64,000 nt of DNA from 12-FULL-44-12b sp964348525 (GTDB lineage Bacteria; Patescibacteriota; Minisyncoccia; Phycocordibacterales; Zambryskibacteraceae), in NCBI GenBank assembly GCA_964348525.1, contig CAYGCY010000002.1, forward strand, positions 32,435 to 96,434, read 5' to 3'. The notes below the pieces were generated by a model. It saw only the letters and a program-made list of their open reading frames with translations, did no database searches and was not told where the DNA came from. A program made the position numbers and the translations under genes. Shown in pieces: positions 49,129 to 55,729 of this stretch. Position 1 is the first letter of the stretch. Each line of letters starts with the position of its first letter.

Positions 49129-49160
49129 GGCCCGGAGTCGTAACGACTCCGGGCCTTTTG
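49129..49160 (+). terminator. Intrinsic terminator
   Basis: GGCCCGGAGTCG and CGACTCCGGGCC stem with a short TAA-type loop, then TTTTG. Confidence 0.92.
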
Positions 49161-49168
49161 TTTAGATA

Positions 49169-49196
49169 TTGACAAATAATTTATATATGCTATGCT
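49169..49196 (+). promoter_or_regulatory. Promoter of the two-gene lipoprotein operon
   Basis: TTGACA, 16-base spacer, TATGCT. A small hairpin (CCGTGA/TCACGG near 49214-49229) lies in the roughly 55-base leader. Confidence 0.8.
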
Positions 49197-49255
49197 CTGT
49201 GGCAGGAAATACCCCGCCGTGAGGATTCACGGAGTTCTTCACATGGAGTTACACA

Positions 49256-49645
49256 ATGCGAAACGTTGATCAGCTCGGCGAACAGGCCGAGAAATCACCA
49301 GCGTGGTTCATCGTCAAGATGGTCGTGTTCTTCCTGGTCATCGGCGCCGGCATCGGCTGGTTCGCCCAGGGCAACGAGTTCTTCCTGTACAAGGTACTCG
49401 CACCGAAGCGGGAAGCAGTTCGCCGTGAGGTCTTCGAGCAGTCGAAGGCTTTCAACCAGGGCATGGTGCAGGAGTTGCAGAACATGCAGTTCGAGTACGT
49501 GAAGGCCGACACCGCCCACAAGGCGGCGCTCGCCGGCATCATCCTGCATCGCTCAGCGGACTTCGATTTCGACGATCCGCGCGTGCCGAACGACCTCAAG
49601 GTCTTCGTCACGGAGCTCAAGCGTTCCCGCGGTCTCGCTCGCTAA
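49256..49645 (+). CDS. Single-pass membrane protein with coiled-coil exterior
   Basis: A 129-residue protein: short soluble N-terminus, one helix (IVKMVVFFLVIGAGIGWFA, residues about 21-40) and a helical remainder (REAVRREVFEQSKAFNQGMV, then QELQNMQFEYVKADTAHKAA) that could form a coiled coil. Very GC-rich (third positions mostly G or C). ATG preceded by TGGAGTTACACA. First gene of an operon with the lipoprotein 32 bases downstream. No family recognised. Confidence 0.78.
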   Translation: MRNVDQLGEQAEKSPAWFIVKMVVFFLVIGAGIGWFAQGNEFFLYKVLAPKREAVRREVFEQSKAFNQGMVQELQNMQFEYVKADTAHKAALAGIILHRSADFDFDDPRVPNDLKVFVTELKRSRGLAR

Positions 49646-49676
49646 CCAACCCCGGCCATCTGAAAGGAGAGCCACC

Positions 49677-50177
49677 ATGAACCGCCCCAGCTTGCTCGTC
49701 CTCGCCGCCTCCCTGCTCATGCTCGGAGCGTGCGATGAACTGCCCAAGAACAGCGATACCATCCAGCAACAGCAACAGGAGCAGATCCTCGCTGAAGGAA
49801 CTTCGCAGATCGGCATGCCGGCCATCAAGAACTTCCGTGAGCGCAAGCTCATGAAAGACATTCTCGAGATGCGCGACCAGGAAGGGCTCGTGACGTACAC
49901 ATACCTCGCGGGTGAGATGCAGGGGCAGATCGGCGAGAAGCTCTGCAACTCGATCGGCTACCCACTCCCGTACGCGACCCAGTTCACGAACCCCGAGAAG
50001 TTGTACCATCCGTACAGCGGGGTGTATGTCAACCTCCCGCAGGCAGACCCAAACGGCCTATTCTCGCCTTCATCGGCAGAGGGGTCGTGGGTCATCTGCA
50101 AGGATCCGCGAAGTGACAAGATTGGCGTGGTGTATAGCGAACCGCGCCTCGTCGTCTCTCCGTTTCCGCTCAAGTAG
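49677..50177 (+). CDS. Lipoprotein, unknown
   Basis: A 166-residue precursor with a lipobox: MNRPSLLVLAASLLMLGACD, cleaved before Cys19. The mature region has a Gln-rich linker (IQQQQQEQ), the segment EGTSQIGMPAIKNFRERKLM and a C-terminal PLPYATQFTNPEKL..YVNLPQADPNGLFSPSS. From memory this resembles hypothetical proteins of plasmids and phages in other phyla, but I cannot confirm that. GC-rich; Shine-Dalgarno AAAGGAGAG. Co-transcribed with the preceding membrane protein; both probably sit at the cell surface. Confidence 0.8.
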   Translation: MNRPSLLVLAASLLMLGACDELPKNSDTIQQQQQEQILAEGTSQIGMPAIKNFRERKLMKDILEMRDQEGLVTYTYLAGEMQGQIGEKLCNSIGYPLPYATQFTNPEKLYHPYSGVYVNLPQADPNGLFSPSSAEGSWVICKDPRSDKIGVVYSEPRLVVSPFPLK

Positions 50178-50201
50178 CTCCACCAAGACCGGTCAAGCCG
50201 G

Positions 50202-50236
50202 TAAAGCCCCGCGAGGTTTCGCGGGGCTTTCTTGTT
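50202..50236 (+). terminator. Intrinsic terminator
   Basis: AAAGCCCCGCGA and TCGCGGGGCTTT stem with a four-base loop, then CTTGTTT. Confidence 0.92.
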
Positions 50237-50257
50237 TCTAATTTGTTTTTACTATTT

Positions 50258-50554
50258 TTAAAAAAGGAAAAGTAAAACCACTGACACCGCAACAAGGCAC
50301 GCGAATGTTCCGATGGTTTTTAAAAAGAAGGTTAAAGCCTCTTCCTTTTGATTTTCTAGAAACATTTTTAATGGGGCGTAAACAAATAGTAGGCCCATTA
50401 TGGATACAGAGAGCACAAGTAGGCTAATCATTGTTATTGGGGCAAAAATTGTATCTGGCTTTTGTGACAAAGTCTGAAAGCTCTGAAGCGCAAGAGCAAC
50501 AGCGACAATATAAAGCGAGGCGAGTAATGCATTAGCAAATGGGTTTTTTAACAT
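50258..50554 (-). CDS. Small three-helix membrane protein
   Basis: A 98-residue protein with helices at LLASLYIVAVALALQSF, ITMISLLVLSVSIMGLLFVYA and TIGTFACLVAVSVVLLFLF, and a short cytoplasmic loop (ENQKEEALTFF). Widespread type of uncharacterised CPR membrane protein. AT-rich like the core class. Confidence 0.8.
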   Translation of the reverse strand: MLKNPFANALLASLYIVAVALALQSFQTLSQKPDTIFAPITMISLLVLSVSIMGLLFVYAPLKMFLENQKEEALTFFLKTIGTFACLVAVSVVLLFLF

Positions 50555-50575
50555 GAAAACATTTTACCACCAAAA

Positions 50576-50992
50576 CTAAAAGTTTAGATTAACAACTTTA
50601 TCGCGGACACTATTAGCATGCTCATATGAAGAATTAACTATTAACTCACCCAGCATAAAAGCCTTCTCCCTTGAATCACATAAGCCAATTGTCATACAGA
50701 GAGAATGCATAAAACTGTTTCTTTGCGTCCCAAGAACTTCCAAATCAAGGGCCAGATTGTAGTTGTCACTCGGGTATTTCCTTAAATACTCTTTTCTGAG
50801 CTTTCCTAATGTTTTTGAATTTAACTTTTTGTTAATATCCTCTAAGTAGTCACCTCTATCCTCAGTTTCAGATATCCCAGGCAGGTAAAGCTTCATAAAC
50901 AACATTGTTTCGATCATTTGGTATGTCAAAAACAAATCCAATATTTTAGCTTTGTGTTCATCCATAAACCCTTGAGAAAATTCAAGATTCAT
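50576..50992 (-). CDS. HEPN-like protein A
   Basis: A 138-residue, all-helical looking protein. Residues 91-96 read RNSFMH, matching the Arg-x4-6-His signature of HEPN RNases, in the expected helix context (LEVLGTQRNSFMHSLCMTI). Its start overlaps the end of the partner gene by 11 bases, so the two are translationally coupled. HEPN proteins are RNA-cutting toxins or defence effectors, or RNA-binding scaffolds. No nucleotidyltransferase antitoxin is adjacent. Assignment rests on one motif and predicted helicity, so it is tentative. Confidence 0.65.
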   Translation of the reverse strand: MNLEFSQGFMDEHKAKILDLFLTYQMIETMLFMKLYLPGISETEDRGDYLEDINKKLNSKTLGKLRKEYLRKYPSDNYNLALDLEVLGTQRNSFMHSLCMTIGLCDSREKAFMLGELIVNSSYEHANSVRDKVVNLNF

Positions 50993-51527
50993 TTTGCGTA
51001 CTGGCAGTTGATTTATTTGAGTCTATGATAGTCCGCTTAGTGCTTCTAATCATAGTCATTAAAACTAGTGCAATTCCGACAACTGTTGAGATAAGAATAC
51101 CTCTCAATCTCTCAAGGTCAGTCTCGACGTCATATTTATCTAGGATATATTGCCTTCCTTCTAAGTAACCAAGAGCATCTACATCTGATTCAGATAGACT
51201 ATATGTAAGTTCGTGGCCTACTTTGTTTCTAAGCTTATTTAATAAACTAATTTTTTGAAAAGTTTTGACTTGAATCTCATCTTGGAAGTTTAAAATCCCT
51301 TTAATTTTTTCAACTTTCTGAAAAAAACTTTGGGATTCAATATCCTTTGCTGAACATACTTCTTTTAAAATTAAAATATGATTCATGTAATACTCGCACA
51401 ACAAATGAGCTTTTATAATCAAAACGTCTGCTGGTTTGTCACTAGACAAAAAATTTTTGATTTTCTTTAATAGGTTATCAACATGAAAATCTTTTGACTT
51501 CGTTTTTTCTTTTTCTTCTTCGTTCAT
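50982..51527 (-). CDS. HEPN-like protein B with C-terminal membrane helix
   Basis: From MNEEEKEKTKSKDFHVDNLL the product is 181 residues. The first 140 are helical. Residues 96-110 read NKLRNKVGHELTYS, giving Arg-Asn-x3-His (R100, H105), the HEPN signature. A membrane helix follows (GILISTVVGIALVLMTMI, about 143-160) and then a polar tail. I use the Met at 51527 because the longer frame begins inside the tRNA-Gln gene, whose 3' end is three bases upstream. With protein A it forms a two-gene unit at a tRNA locus. Confidence 0.65.
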   Translation of the reverse strand: MNEEEKEKTKSKDFHVDNLLKKIKNFLSSDKPADVLIIKAHLLCEYYMNHILILKEVCSAKDIESQSFFQKVEKIKGILNFQDEIQVKTFQKISLLNKLRNKVGHELTYSLSESDVDALGYLEGRQYILDKYDVETDLERLRGILISTVVGIALVLMTMIRSTKRTIIDSNKSTASTQNES

Positions 51528-51529
51528 GC

Positions 51530-51598
51530 TGGGAGACAGGGATTCGAACCCCAATTAATGGCTTCAAAGGCCACTGTCCTACCATTAGACGATCTCCC
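51530..51598 (-). tRNA. tRNA-Gln (TTG)
   Basis: Acceptor GGGAGAT/GTCTCCC, D arm with CTAATGGTAGGACA, anticodon stem GTGGC/GCCAT around CTTTGAA (anticodon TTG), T arm GGGGTTCGAATCCCT. No CCA is encoded after the discriminator A. The HEPN-like gene starts three bases after the 3' end. Confidence 0.93.
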
Positions 51599-51636
51599 AA
51601 TTGTTTATATTCTTTCTTAAAATCCGCCCATTGAGG

Positions 51637-51658
51637 GACGATCCCCCAATTCCTTATA
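51637..51658. repeat. Partial duplicate of the tRNA-Gln 5' end
   Basis: GACGATCCCCCAATTCCTTA here matches GACGATCTCCCAATTGTTTA at 51588 (19 of 22 positions identical over the full stretch). The second copy covers the first bases of the tRNA plus upstream flank and lies 49 bases away. It looks like a scar of duplication or site-specific integration at the tRNA. Confidence 0.5.
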
Positions 51659-51669
51659 GATTAGCTTTT

Positions 51670-52701
51670 TTATTCCTTTTCTCCAAGTATCTTCATCAAA
51701 GCAAGCTCTAGAGGAAGCTCTGGGACCACAAAACGCCCGACTGATGAATAGCAATTTAGTATTTCGAGGAGACTTCCGGCATTTATCTTTGAAGTTTTGT
51801 CTTTGGCTATTTCTCCTAACATTTCTAAATCCTCTTTTGAAAACCTGTCGGATAAATGAGTAGACGACTTTGAATCAAAACGAAGCAGGAGCACCGCTCT
51901 CATTTTGTAAATTAGGAGCTTCAAAAAAGTTTTTATCTCTGTACCAGATTTAACGGCAGACGATATGGCTTCCAGCGCCTTTTGCGAATCCCCTTTTGAA
52001 ATTGCGAGCACCACCTCGTTCACAGTTTGATGCCTAGGAGCTCCCGTCACTTTTTCCACATCTTCCGCTTCTATGTTTTTGTCTTTAGAGATAGTTAAAA
52101 CTTTTTGGAGTATCCCATACGCGTCTCTAAAAGAGCCTTCGCTGAGTAGCGCAATGAGCTCTACGGCGTCTCCATCCATTTTCATTCCTTCTTTTTTTAC
52201 CGCTTCAGCAATAACGCTTTTTAAAACTGCTTCCGATGGCTTTTTGAACAGAAATGTCTGGCATCTAGAAATTACAGTCTCGGGCACTTTCTCAAGCTCT
52301 GTGGTGGCAAGAATAAAAATTACATATTTAGGTGGTTCTTCTAGTGTTTTTAGAAGTGCATTCCACGCTGACTTTGAAAGCATATGTGCTTCGTCCAAAA
52401 TGTAAACTTTGTATTTTGATTGGAACGGCAAGGTGTTTACACCTTCAGTAAGAGCCCTTATATCGTCCACCCCAGACTGCGAAGCGGCATCCATTTCATA
52501 CAAGTCATTTTCGTGAGTACCAATTTCTCGCGCCAGAATACGAGCGATAGATGTTTTACCCGTTCCGCGCGAACCAGAAAAAAGATAGGCATGAGAGATA
52601 TTTTCTTTTTTTATTGAAGCTTCTAGCACAGATACAATGTGATCTTGGCCCGACACTTCCTTGAAATTTTTTGGGCGATATTTTCTATAGAGGGTCTCCA
52701 T
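51670..52701 (-). CDS. dnaX: DNA polymerase III clamp-loader subunit DnaX, short
   Basis: Clamp-loader ATPase. From METLYRKYRPKNFKEVSGQD the protein is 343 residues. Walker A is GSRGTGKTSIARIL, Walker B DEAHMLSKSAWNALLK and the SRC motif is VISRCQTF. The zinc module normally between ARIL and DAAS (four Cys in the family) is replaced by EIGTHENDLYEM, with no cysteine. There is no tau C-terminal extension. The start is the standard METLYRKYRP; the longer frame would run through a terminator. tRNA-Gln is downstream. Confidence 0.95.
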   Translation of the reverse strand: METLYRKYRPKNFKEVSGQDHIVSVLEASIKKENISHAYLFSGSRGTGKTSIARILAREIGTHENDLYEMDAASQSGVDDIRALTEGVNTLPFQSKYKVYILDEAHMLSKSAWNALLKTLEEPPKYVIFILATTELEKVPETVISRCQTFLFKKPSEAVLKSVIAEAVKKEGMKMDGDAVELIALLSEGSFRDAYGILQKVLTISKDKNIEAEDVEKVTGAPRHQTVNEVVLAISKGDSQKALEAISSAVKSGTEIKTFLKLLIYKMRAVLLLRFDSKSSTHLSDRFSKEDLEMLGEIAKDKTSKINAGSLLEILNCYSSVGRFVVPELPLELALMKILGEKE

Positions 52702-52727
52702 TCGAGAAATTATTGCATAAAAAAAAT

Positions 52728-52762
52728 AAGGGCGCACCAACCGGCTGGTTGGTGCGCCCTTT
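52728..52762 (-). terminator. Terminator of the Ig-like lipoprotein gene
   Basis: AAGGGCGCACCAACC and its complement with a GCCG-type loop; on the minus strand followed by A and eight T residues. Confidence 0.93.
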
Positions 52763-52803
52763 CTCCTCTCCGCTATCCCGCCTTGGCGGGACGAACCGCT
52801 CCG

Positions 52804-53181
52804 CTACTTCGCCACACCAACTGTCACTGTGGCGAACTTGGTGGTATCAGCCACAGCTCTCGCCCGAATTTGGGCAGAGCCGACAGCGACCCCTTTCGCC
52901 ACCCCCGCACCATTCACCGTAACGATGAGTGGGTTCGAGGACGACCAGAAGACCGAGCCGTTGAAATTCGAGCTGGCCACCGTCGGGACAACAGTCGCAA
53001 TGACACGAACGCTGTCTCCGAGCTTGAGTGTCGCAGACGAGATGTTCGTCTGTACAGAAGACACCCCGACCACAGGCACCGGCATTTTCGGCTGGGACTC
53101 TGCGGGCGCAAGGATATTTACTTCCTTCTTGCACCCCACCGCGATGAGACACAAAACAAAGGCTAGCGCTTGGATGCGCAT
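52804..53181 (-). CDS. Lipoprotein with a BIG2 Ig-like domain
   Basis: A 125-residue precursor: lipobox at MRIQALAFVLCLIAVGCKKE (Cys17), a Pro-rich spacer to about residue 45, then one bacterial Ig-like group 2 domain (LKLGDSVRVIATV, VFWSSSNPLIVTVNGAGVAK, VGSAQIRARA). BIG2 domains are found in cell-surface and adhesion proteins. A TGGACA-17-TAATAC promoter and GGGGGAG Shine-Dalgarno precede it. GC-rich, single gene with its own terminator. Probably surface-exposed on the cytoplasmic membrane. Confidence 0.88.
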   Translation of the reverse strand: MRIQALAFVLCLIAVGCKKEVNILAPAESQPKMPVPVVGVSSVQTNISSATLKLGDSVRVIATVVPTVASSNFNGSVFWSSSNPLIVTVNGAGVAKGVAVGSAQIRARAVADTTKFATVTVGVAK

Positions 53182-53252
53182 GACTCCCCCTTGGAGATGA
53201 GATGAACCTCTGCGTTTAGTATTACCATAGTTTTACAAATTTGTCCATAAAA

Positions 53253-53280
53253 GAAACGCGCCCCCGAAGAGGCGCGTTTC
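53253..53280 (-). terminator. Terminator of the candidate RNA
   Basis: GAAACGCGCC and GGCGCGTTTC stem, eight-base loop, then TTTTATGG on the minus strand. Confidence 0.88.
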
Positions 53281-53517
53281 GATGTTTGGCAGAAGGTCTG
53301 ATTAAGCTTCACGGCGCCCCCACGGCGCATAGAAACAAAACCAAATCGACTCTGCACCGTCGTGCGGTCTTAGAGGGACTAACACACCTGCCCTCTCCTA
53401 CCAAACACCGATTACGGGTGCCGTAGAAAGTTTTATCGAGGTCTTCCGGGCCCCTTAGGCTTTCTACGGACACCCACTTTGCTGTAAAGCCGGCGAAGAC
53501 GAAACAGCAAAGTTCTA
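53253..53517 (-). ncRNA. Candidate structured RNA with own promoter and terminator
   Basis: About 265 bases. Transcription from TTGACA-16-TATAAT would start near 53517. The predicted RNA begins with a 10-bp hairpin (ACTTTGCTGT/ACAGCAAAGT). Next comes a hairpin of 15 paired bases with one mismatch (CCGTAGAAAG/CTTTCTACGG inside GGGTG/CACCC), then a multi-branched part closed by TGTTTGG..CCAAACA, and last a GAAACGCGCC/GGCGCGTTTC terminator with TTTT. The longest frame (about 54 codons, GTG start) has no Shine-Dalgarno and crosses the stems. I see no tmRNA, RNase P, SRP or 6S signature. A genuine but unidentified ncRNA is the best reading. Confidence 0.7.
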
Positions 53518-53523
53518 CACATC

Positions 53524-53551
53524 ATTATATTCCTAATTATGAAAATGTCAA
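53524..53551 (-). promoter_or_regulatory. Consensus promoter of the candidate RNA
   Basis: TTGACA (53546-53551), 16-base spacer, TATAAT (53524-53529): exact consensus in both boxes, the strongest promoter in the window. Confidence 0.88.
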
Positions 53552-53566
53552 GACCATAAAAAGTGA

Positions 53567-53592
53567 GGGCGTCGCGCAGTTGCGCGACGCCC
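53567..53592 (-). terminator. Terminator of a tiny GC-rich unit
   Basis: GGGCGTCGCGCA and TGCGCGACGCCC stem with a two-base centre, then TCACTTTTT on the minus strand, just upstream of the RNA promoter. Confidence 0.85.
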
Positions 53593-53675
53593 TTGGCCAC
53601 TCACGGTCCAACCCATCCTCCATCTTACTTCTTGATATCATCGCGGAGATTCCCGCCTCCGCCATTCTTCAGGTC

Positions 53676-53741
53676 CTACTCTCCCCTCGGAGTCTTCCAG
53701 CCTTTCCGAGTGAACGAGCGGACACCAACGACGAGGATCAC
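53676..53741 (-). CDS. Very short ORF in a promoter-terminator unit
   Basis: A 21-codon frame from GTG with an excellent Shine-Dalgarno (AAGGAGG, five bases upstream): MILVVGVRSFTRKGWKTPRG then Glu and TAG. The same frame reopens after the TAG for 16 codons (DLKNGGGGNLRDDIKK) to TAA at 53625, so this may be a longer gene with an in-frame amber codon, an error, or chance. A still shorter frame (MVHGLSSK) lies upstream behind GAGGAG. The unit ends at the hairpin at 53567. Otherwise the 53560-53840 stretch holds no gene I can name. Confidence 0.35.
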   Translation of the reverse strand: MILVVGVRSFTRKGWKTPRGE

Positions 53742-53841
53742 ATACACCTCCTTGAGTGGGTTTCGTTCACTTGGACGAAAGTCCGTGAACCATCACAAAT
53801 AATACTCCTCAAAATTAATCCGGCAATATATTTACACAAAG

Positions 53842-53893
53842 ACAGAAACCTCGCTTAGGAGCGCGGTATATCTCTCCGTAATGAGATATTTCT
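53842..53893. repeat. Conserved-core hairpin element, copy 3
   Basis: Core at 53855-53881 (TTAGGAGCGCGGT start, CTCTCCGTAA end), flanked by a weaker stem (AGAAA..CTC / GAG..TTTCT) than in the other copies. It lies 42 bases before copy 4 in the same orientation. Confidence 0.65.
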
Positions 53894-53903
53894 TATTATT
53901 TTA

Positions 53904-53970
53904 ACAAAGCAGAAGTGCCTCGTTTAGGAGCGGGGTTTATCTCTCCGTGACGAGGCACTTCTGCGTTGTT
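53904..53970. repeat. Conserved-core hairpin element, copy 4
   Basis: A 20-bp stem with one mismatch (inner part GCAGAAGTGCCTCGT/ACGAGGCACTTCTGC) around the core at 53924-53950 (TTAGGAGCGGGGT start, CTCTCCGTGA end). A T-rich tract (TTGTTTTTTG and more) follows on the plus strand, so this copy could also terminate plus-strand transcription. Confidence 0.8.
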
Positions 53971-53997
53971 TTTTGTTTGTTTTTTTATAAAAGGAAA

Positions 53998-54186
53998 GGC
54001 GCCAACACTTGCTGATTGAAGATGTGTTGGCGCCTGGTCGGGAAATGTGGGACTCAGGTCCCTCGCGTCTCCTGGTGACGCATGCGCCGTAGCGCTTCCC
54101 TTTGGTCGTGGCGACGTGGCCACGCTCGCACCGGACAGTACGCTTCCAGCCAGTCCCCTATACGGCGAAGAGGCGGAAGAATGACA
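53998..54186 (-). other. GC-rich short transcription unit after dus, no secure gene
   Basis: About 190 bases clearly GC-richer than dus. On the minus strand it ends in a strong terminator (GGCGCCAACAC/GTGTTGGCGCC, 53998-54034, then TTTCCTTTT). Several frames are open. One reads GDWLEAYCPVRAWPRRHDQR and ends with TGA 19 bases before the hairpin, but it lacks a standard start. A 9-codon frame overlaps the dus stop (TAATG). I therefore report a transcription unit, not a CDS. Confidence 0.4.
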
Positions 54187-55170
54187 TTATCCTACTGTGC
54201 CTTTTAAAAAGCAAGAGATAATATCCCCCACCTCTTTTGCGTTATTCGTCTGCATTAATTTGCCCCTTAGTTCTTGAGCGCCCGCAAAGCCAGTAACATA
54301 TGCTTTGAAATGCTTTTTCATTATTGAAAAATTCTTTATACCTTTCATTTCTTTTTCAAATAGTTTTGTGTGCTCTACTAAAATTTTCAAAATTTTCTTT
54401 ACCACTTTTGGATCATCTCTATTCTCTAATTCGTGAGAATTAGAGAATAGAGAGGGCGTACCAAAGATTGCTCGTCCTAGCATTACACCATCAACCCCTG
54501 TCGCTTTTGCGAGCTCACGCGCGTGCTTCAAATCCTTTGCATCACCATTACCCAAAATAAGAGTTTCCGGAGAAATCTCATTTCTCAGTTCAATTATTCT
54601 TTTTATTTTCCCCCATTGGGCAGGAACATTGCTCATTTCTTTTCTAGTCCTTAAGTGAATAGTCAACGCGTCTACCCCCTCTTTTAGTATTTCAGGTATC
54701 CACGTTTCTATCTCGTCTTTGTTGTACCCTATGCGAGTTTTTACTGACACAGGGCCCTTGAAACCTGCCTTGGCAGAGTGAATTATTTCTCGCGCTAGCT
54801 TTGGGTTTTTTATCATTGCTGCTCCCGCCCCCTGTTTTTCTATACTCCTATCGGGGCACCCCATATTTATATCCAAACCATCAAAGCCAAGTCGTTTTAC
54901 AAGTTTGGAAGCTTCAAACATATGTTCTGGATTTGCAGAAAAAAGCTGGGCTACTATTGGTTTTTCCTTTTTGCTATATTCCAAATCTTTTAGAAGTTTT
55001 TTCTTGCCCAAAGGTGTGGCACGCACCAGACCATCTGCCGAGACAAACTCAGTCCACATAACATCTGGCTTGCCATATTTAGCAATTATTTTTCTAAATG
55101 CCGAATCTGTAACATCCGCCATAGGAGCCAGTACAAAAATAGGTTTTTTAAGTTTTTTCCAGAAATTCAT
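54187..55170 (-). CDS. dus: tRNA-dihydrouridine synthase
   Basis: FMN enzyme reducing uridines in tRNA D loops. From MNFWKKLKKPIFVLAPMADV the protein is 327 residues. It has the FMN-site APMADVTDSAFR, the DINMGCPDRSIEKQGAGAAM signature with the catalytic Cys, and GNGDAKDLKHA. DusA/B/C subtype cannot be fixed. The upstream in-frame Met would lie before the terminator of the preceding unit. No Shine-Dalgarno; probably near-leaderless. Confidence 0.96.
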   Translation of the reverse strand: MNFWKKLKKPIFVLAPMADVTDSAFRKIIAKYGKPDVMWTEFVSADGLVRATPLGKKKLLKDLEYSKKEKPIVAQLFSANPEHMFEASKLVKRLGFDGLDINMGCPDRSIEKQGAGAAMIKNPKLAREIIHSAKAGFKGPVSVKTRIGYNKDEIETWIPEILKEGVDALTIHLRTRKEMSNVPAQWGKIKRIIELRNEISPETLILGNGDAKDLKHARELAKATGVDGVMLGRAIFGTPSLFSNSHELENRDDPKVVKKILKILVEHTKLFEKEMKGIKNFSIMKKHFKAYVTGFAGAQELRGKLMQTNNAKEVGDIISCFLKGTVG

Positions 55171-55195
55171 TGTTAAAAAAATAACATAAAAGAAG

Positions 55196-55227
55196 ACGGC
55201 GTTCACCCGCGATGGAGTGAACGCCGT
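55196..55227 (-). terminator. Terminator of the long GC-rich unit
   Basis: ACGGCGTTCAC and GTGAACGCCGT stem, ten-base loop, then CTTCTTTTATG on the minus strand. It begins two bases after the TGA of the 78-residue frame. Confidence 0.9.
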
Positions 55228-55229
55228 TT

Positions 55230-55466
55230 TCAGGTTGCTGGGAGCCCAGTGACCAGATGGTCATCGAGATGCTCAGCACCGAAGGTGGGTTTGTGCGCCG
55301 TCTCTTGGGAGAAACGGCACCATGGTTGGTCGGATTGGGGGTGCCCATTCCGATTAGTCCTTCGAAGGTTCCGTCGAAGGAGTCGATTGTCGCTCACCAT
55401 TTCAGGTGGGCAATTTTTCGGCATAAGTTTGGTGGCACTGGTGGTCGGTTTTGAGGCCGCTACCAT
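55230..55466 (-). CDS. Possible 78-residue protein at the end of the GC-rich unit
   Basis: An open frame from ATG, MVAASKPTTSATKLMPKNCP, basic in the middle (LLRRNLRRTNRNG) and ending HLVTGLPAT, whose TGA directly abuts a strong terminator, as in other small genes here. A GGAG lies 13 bases upstream, rather far for a Shine-Dalgarno. A competing 27-codon frame (MEISCRNGSG...) starts inside the same segment. No family recognised. It may instead be chance in a structured RNA. Confidence 0.4.
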   Translation of the reverse strand: MVAASKPTTSATKLMPKNCPPEMVSDNRLLRRNLRRTNRNGHPQSDQPWCRFSQETAHKPTFGAEHLDDHLVTGLPAT

Positions 55467-55582
55467 TGCGACAACTTATCTCCATGATGTGCTAGTTGTG
55501 TGTCATAAGTTGTTCTGCGGTTCGGGGCATCGCTCGCGCAACGTCCCGGCCCGTAGAGAGCAACTCCTTATCCTCGTTCGTC

Positions 55583-55729
55583 CTAGTGCCGGTTGGGCTC
55601 TAGTGAACCGATGCTTCTGCGTGATCCCAAGTTGTTTCCCTTTCGAGATTGACCTGGACGCGAGACACATCTGAACAAGGTGACCACACTCCTCGAATCC
55701 TCAGCTTGCGCCTTGACTCGTTGACTCAT
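55583..55729 (-). CDS. Possible 48-residue protein in the GC-rich unit
   Basis: From ATG with GGGGTG seven bases upstream: MSQRVKAQAEDSRSVVTLFR, then a basic Ser/Arg/Asn-rich tail. First substantial frame after the promoter at 55810-55837. No family, no membrane segment. Low-complexity basic composition leaves its reality open. Confidence 0.3.
   Translation of the reverse strand: MSQRVKAQAEDSRSVVTLFRCVSRPGQSRKGNNLGSRRSIGSLEPNRH

Noticed and set aside
53896..54123. A 75-codon minus-strand frame after dus
   Set aside because: It runs straight through the terminator at 53998-54034 and through hairpin element copy 4, which real genes here do not do.
55249..55674. A 141-codon plus-strand frame in the GC-rich unit
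   Set aside because: The promoter and terminator both point to the minus strand, there is no Shine-Dalgarno, and the frame opens within the terminator-proximal region.
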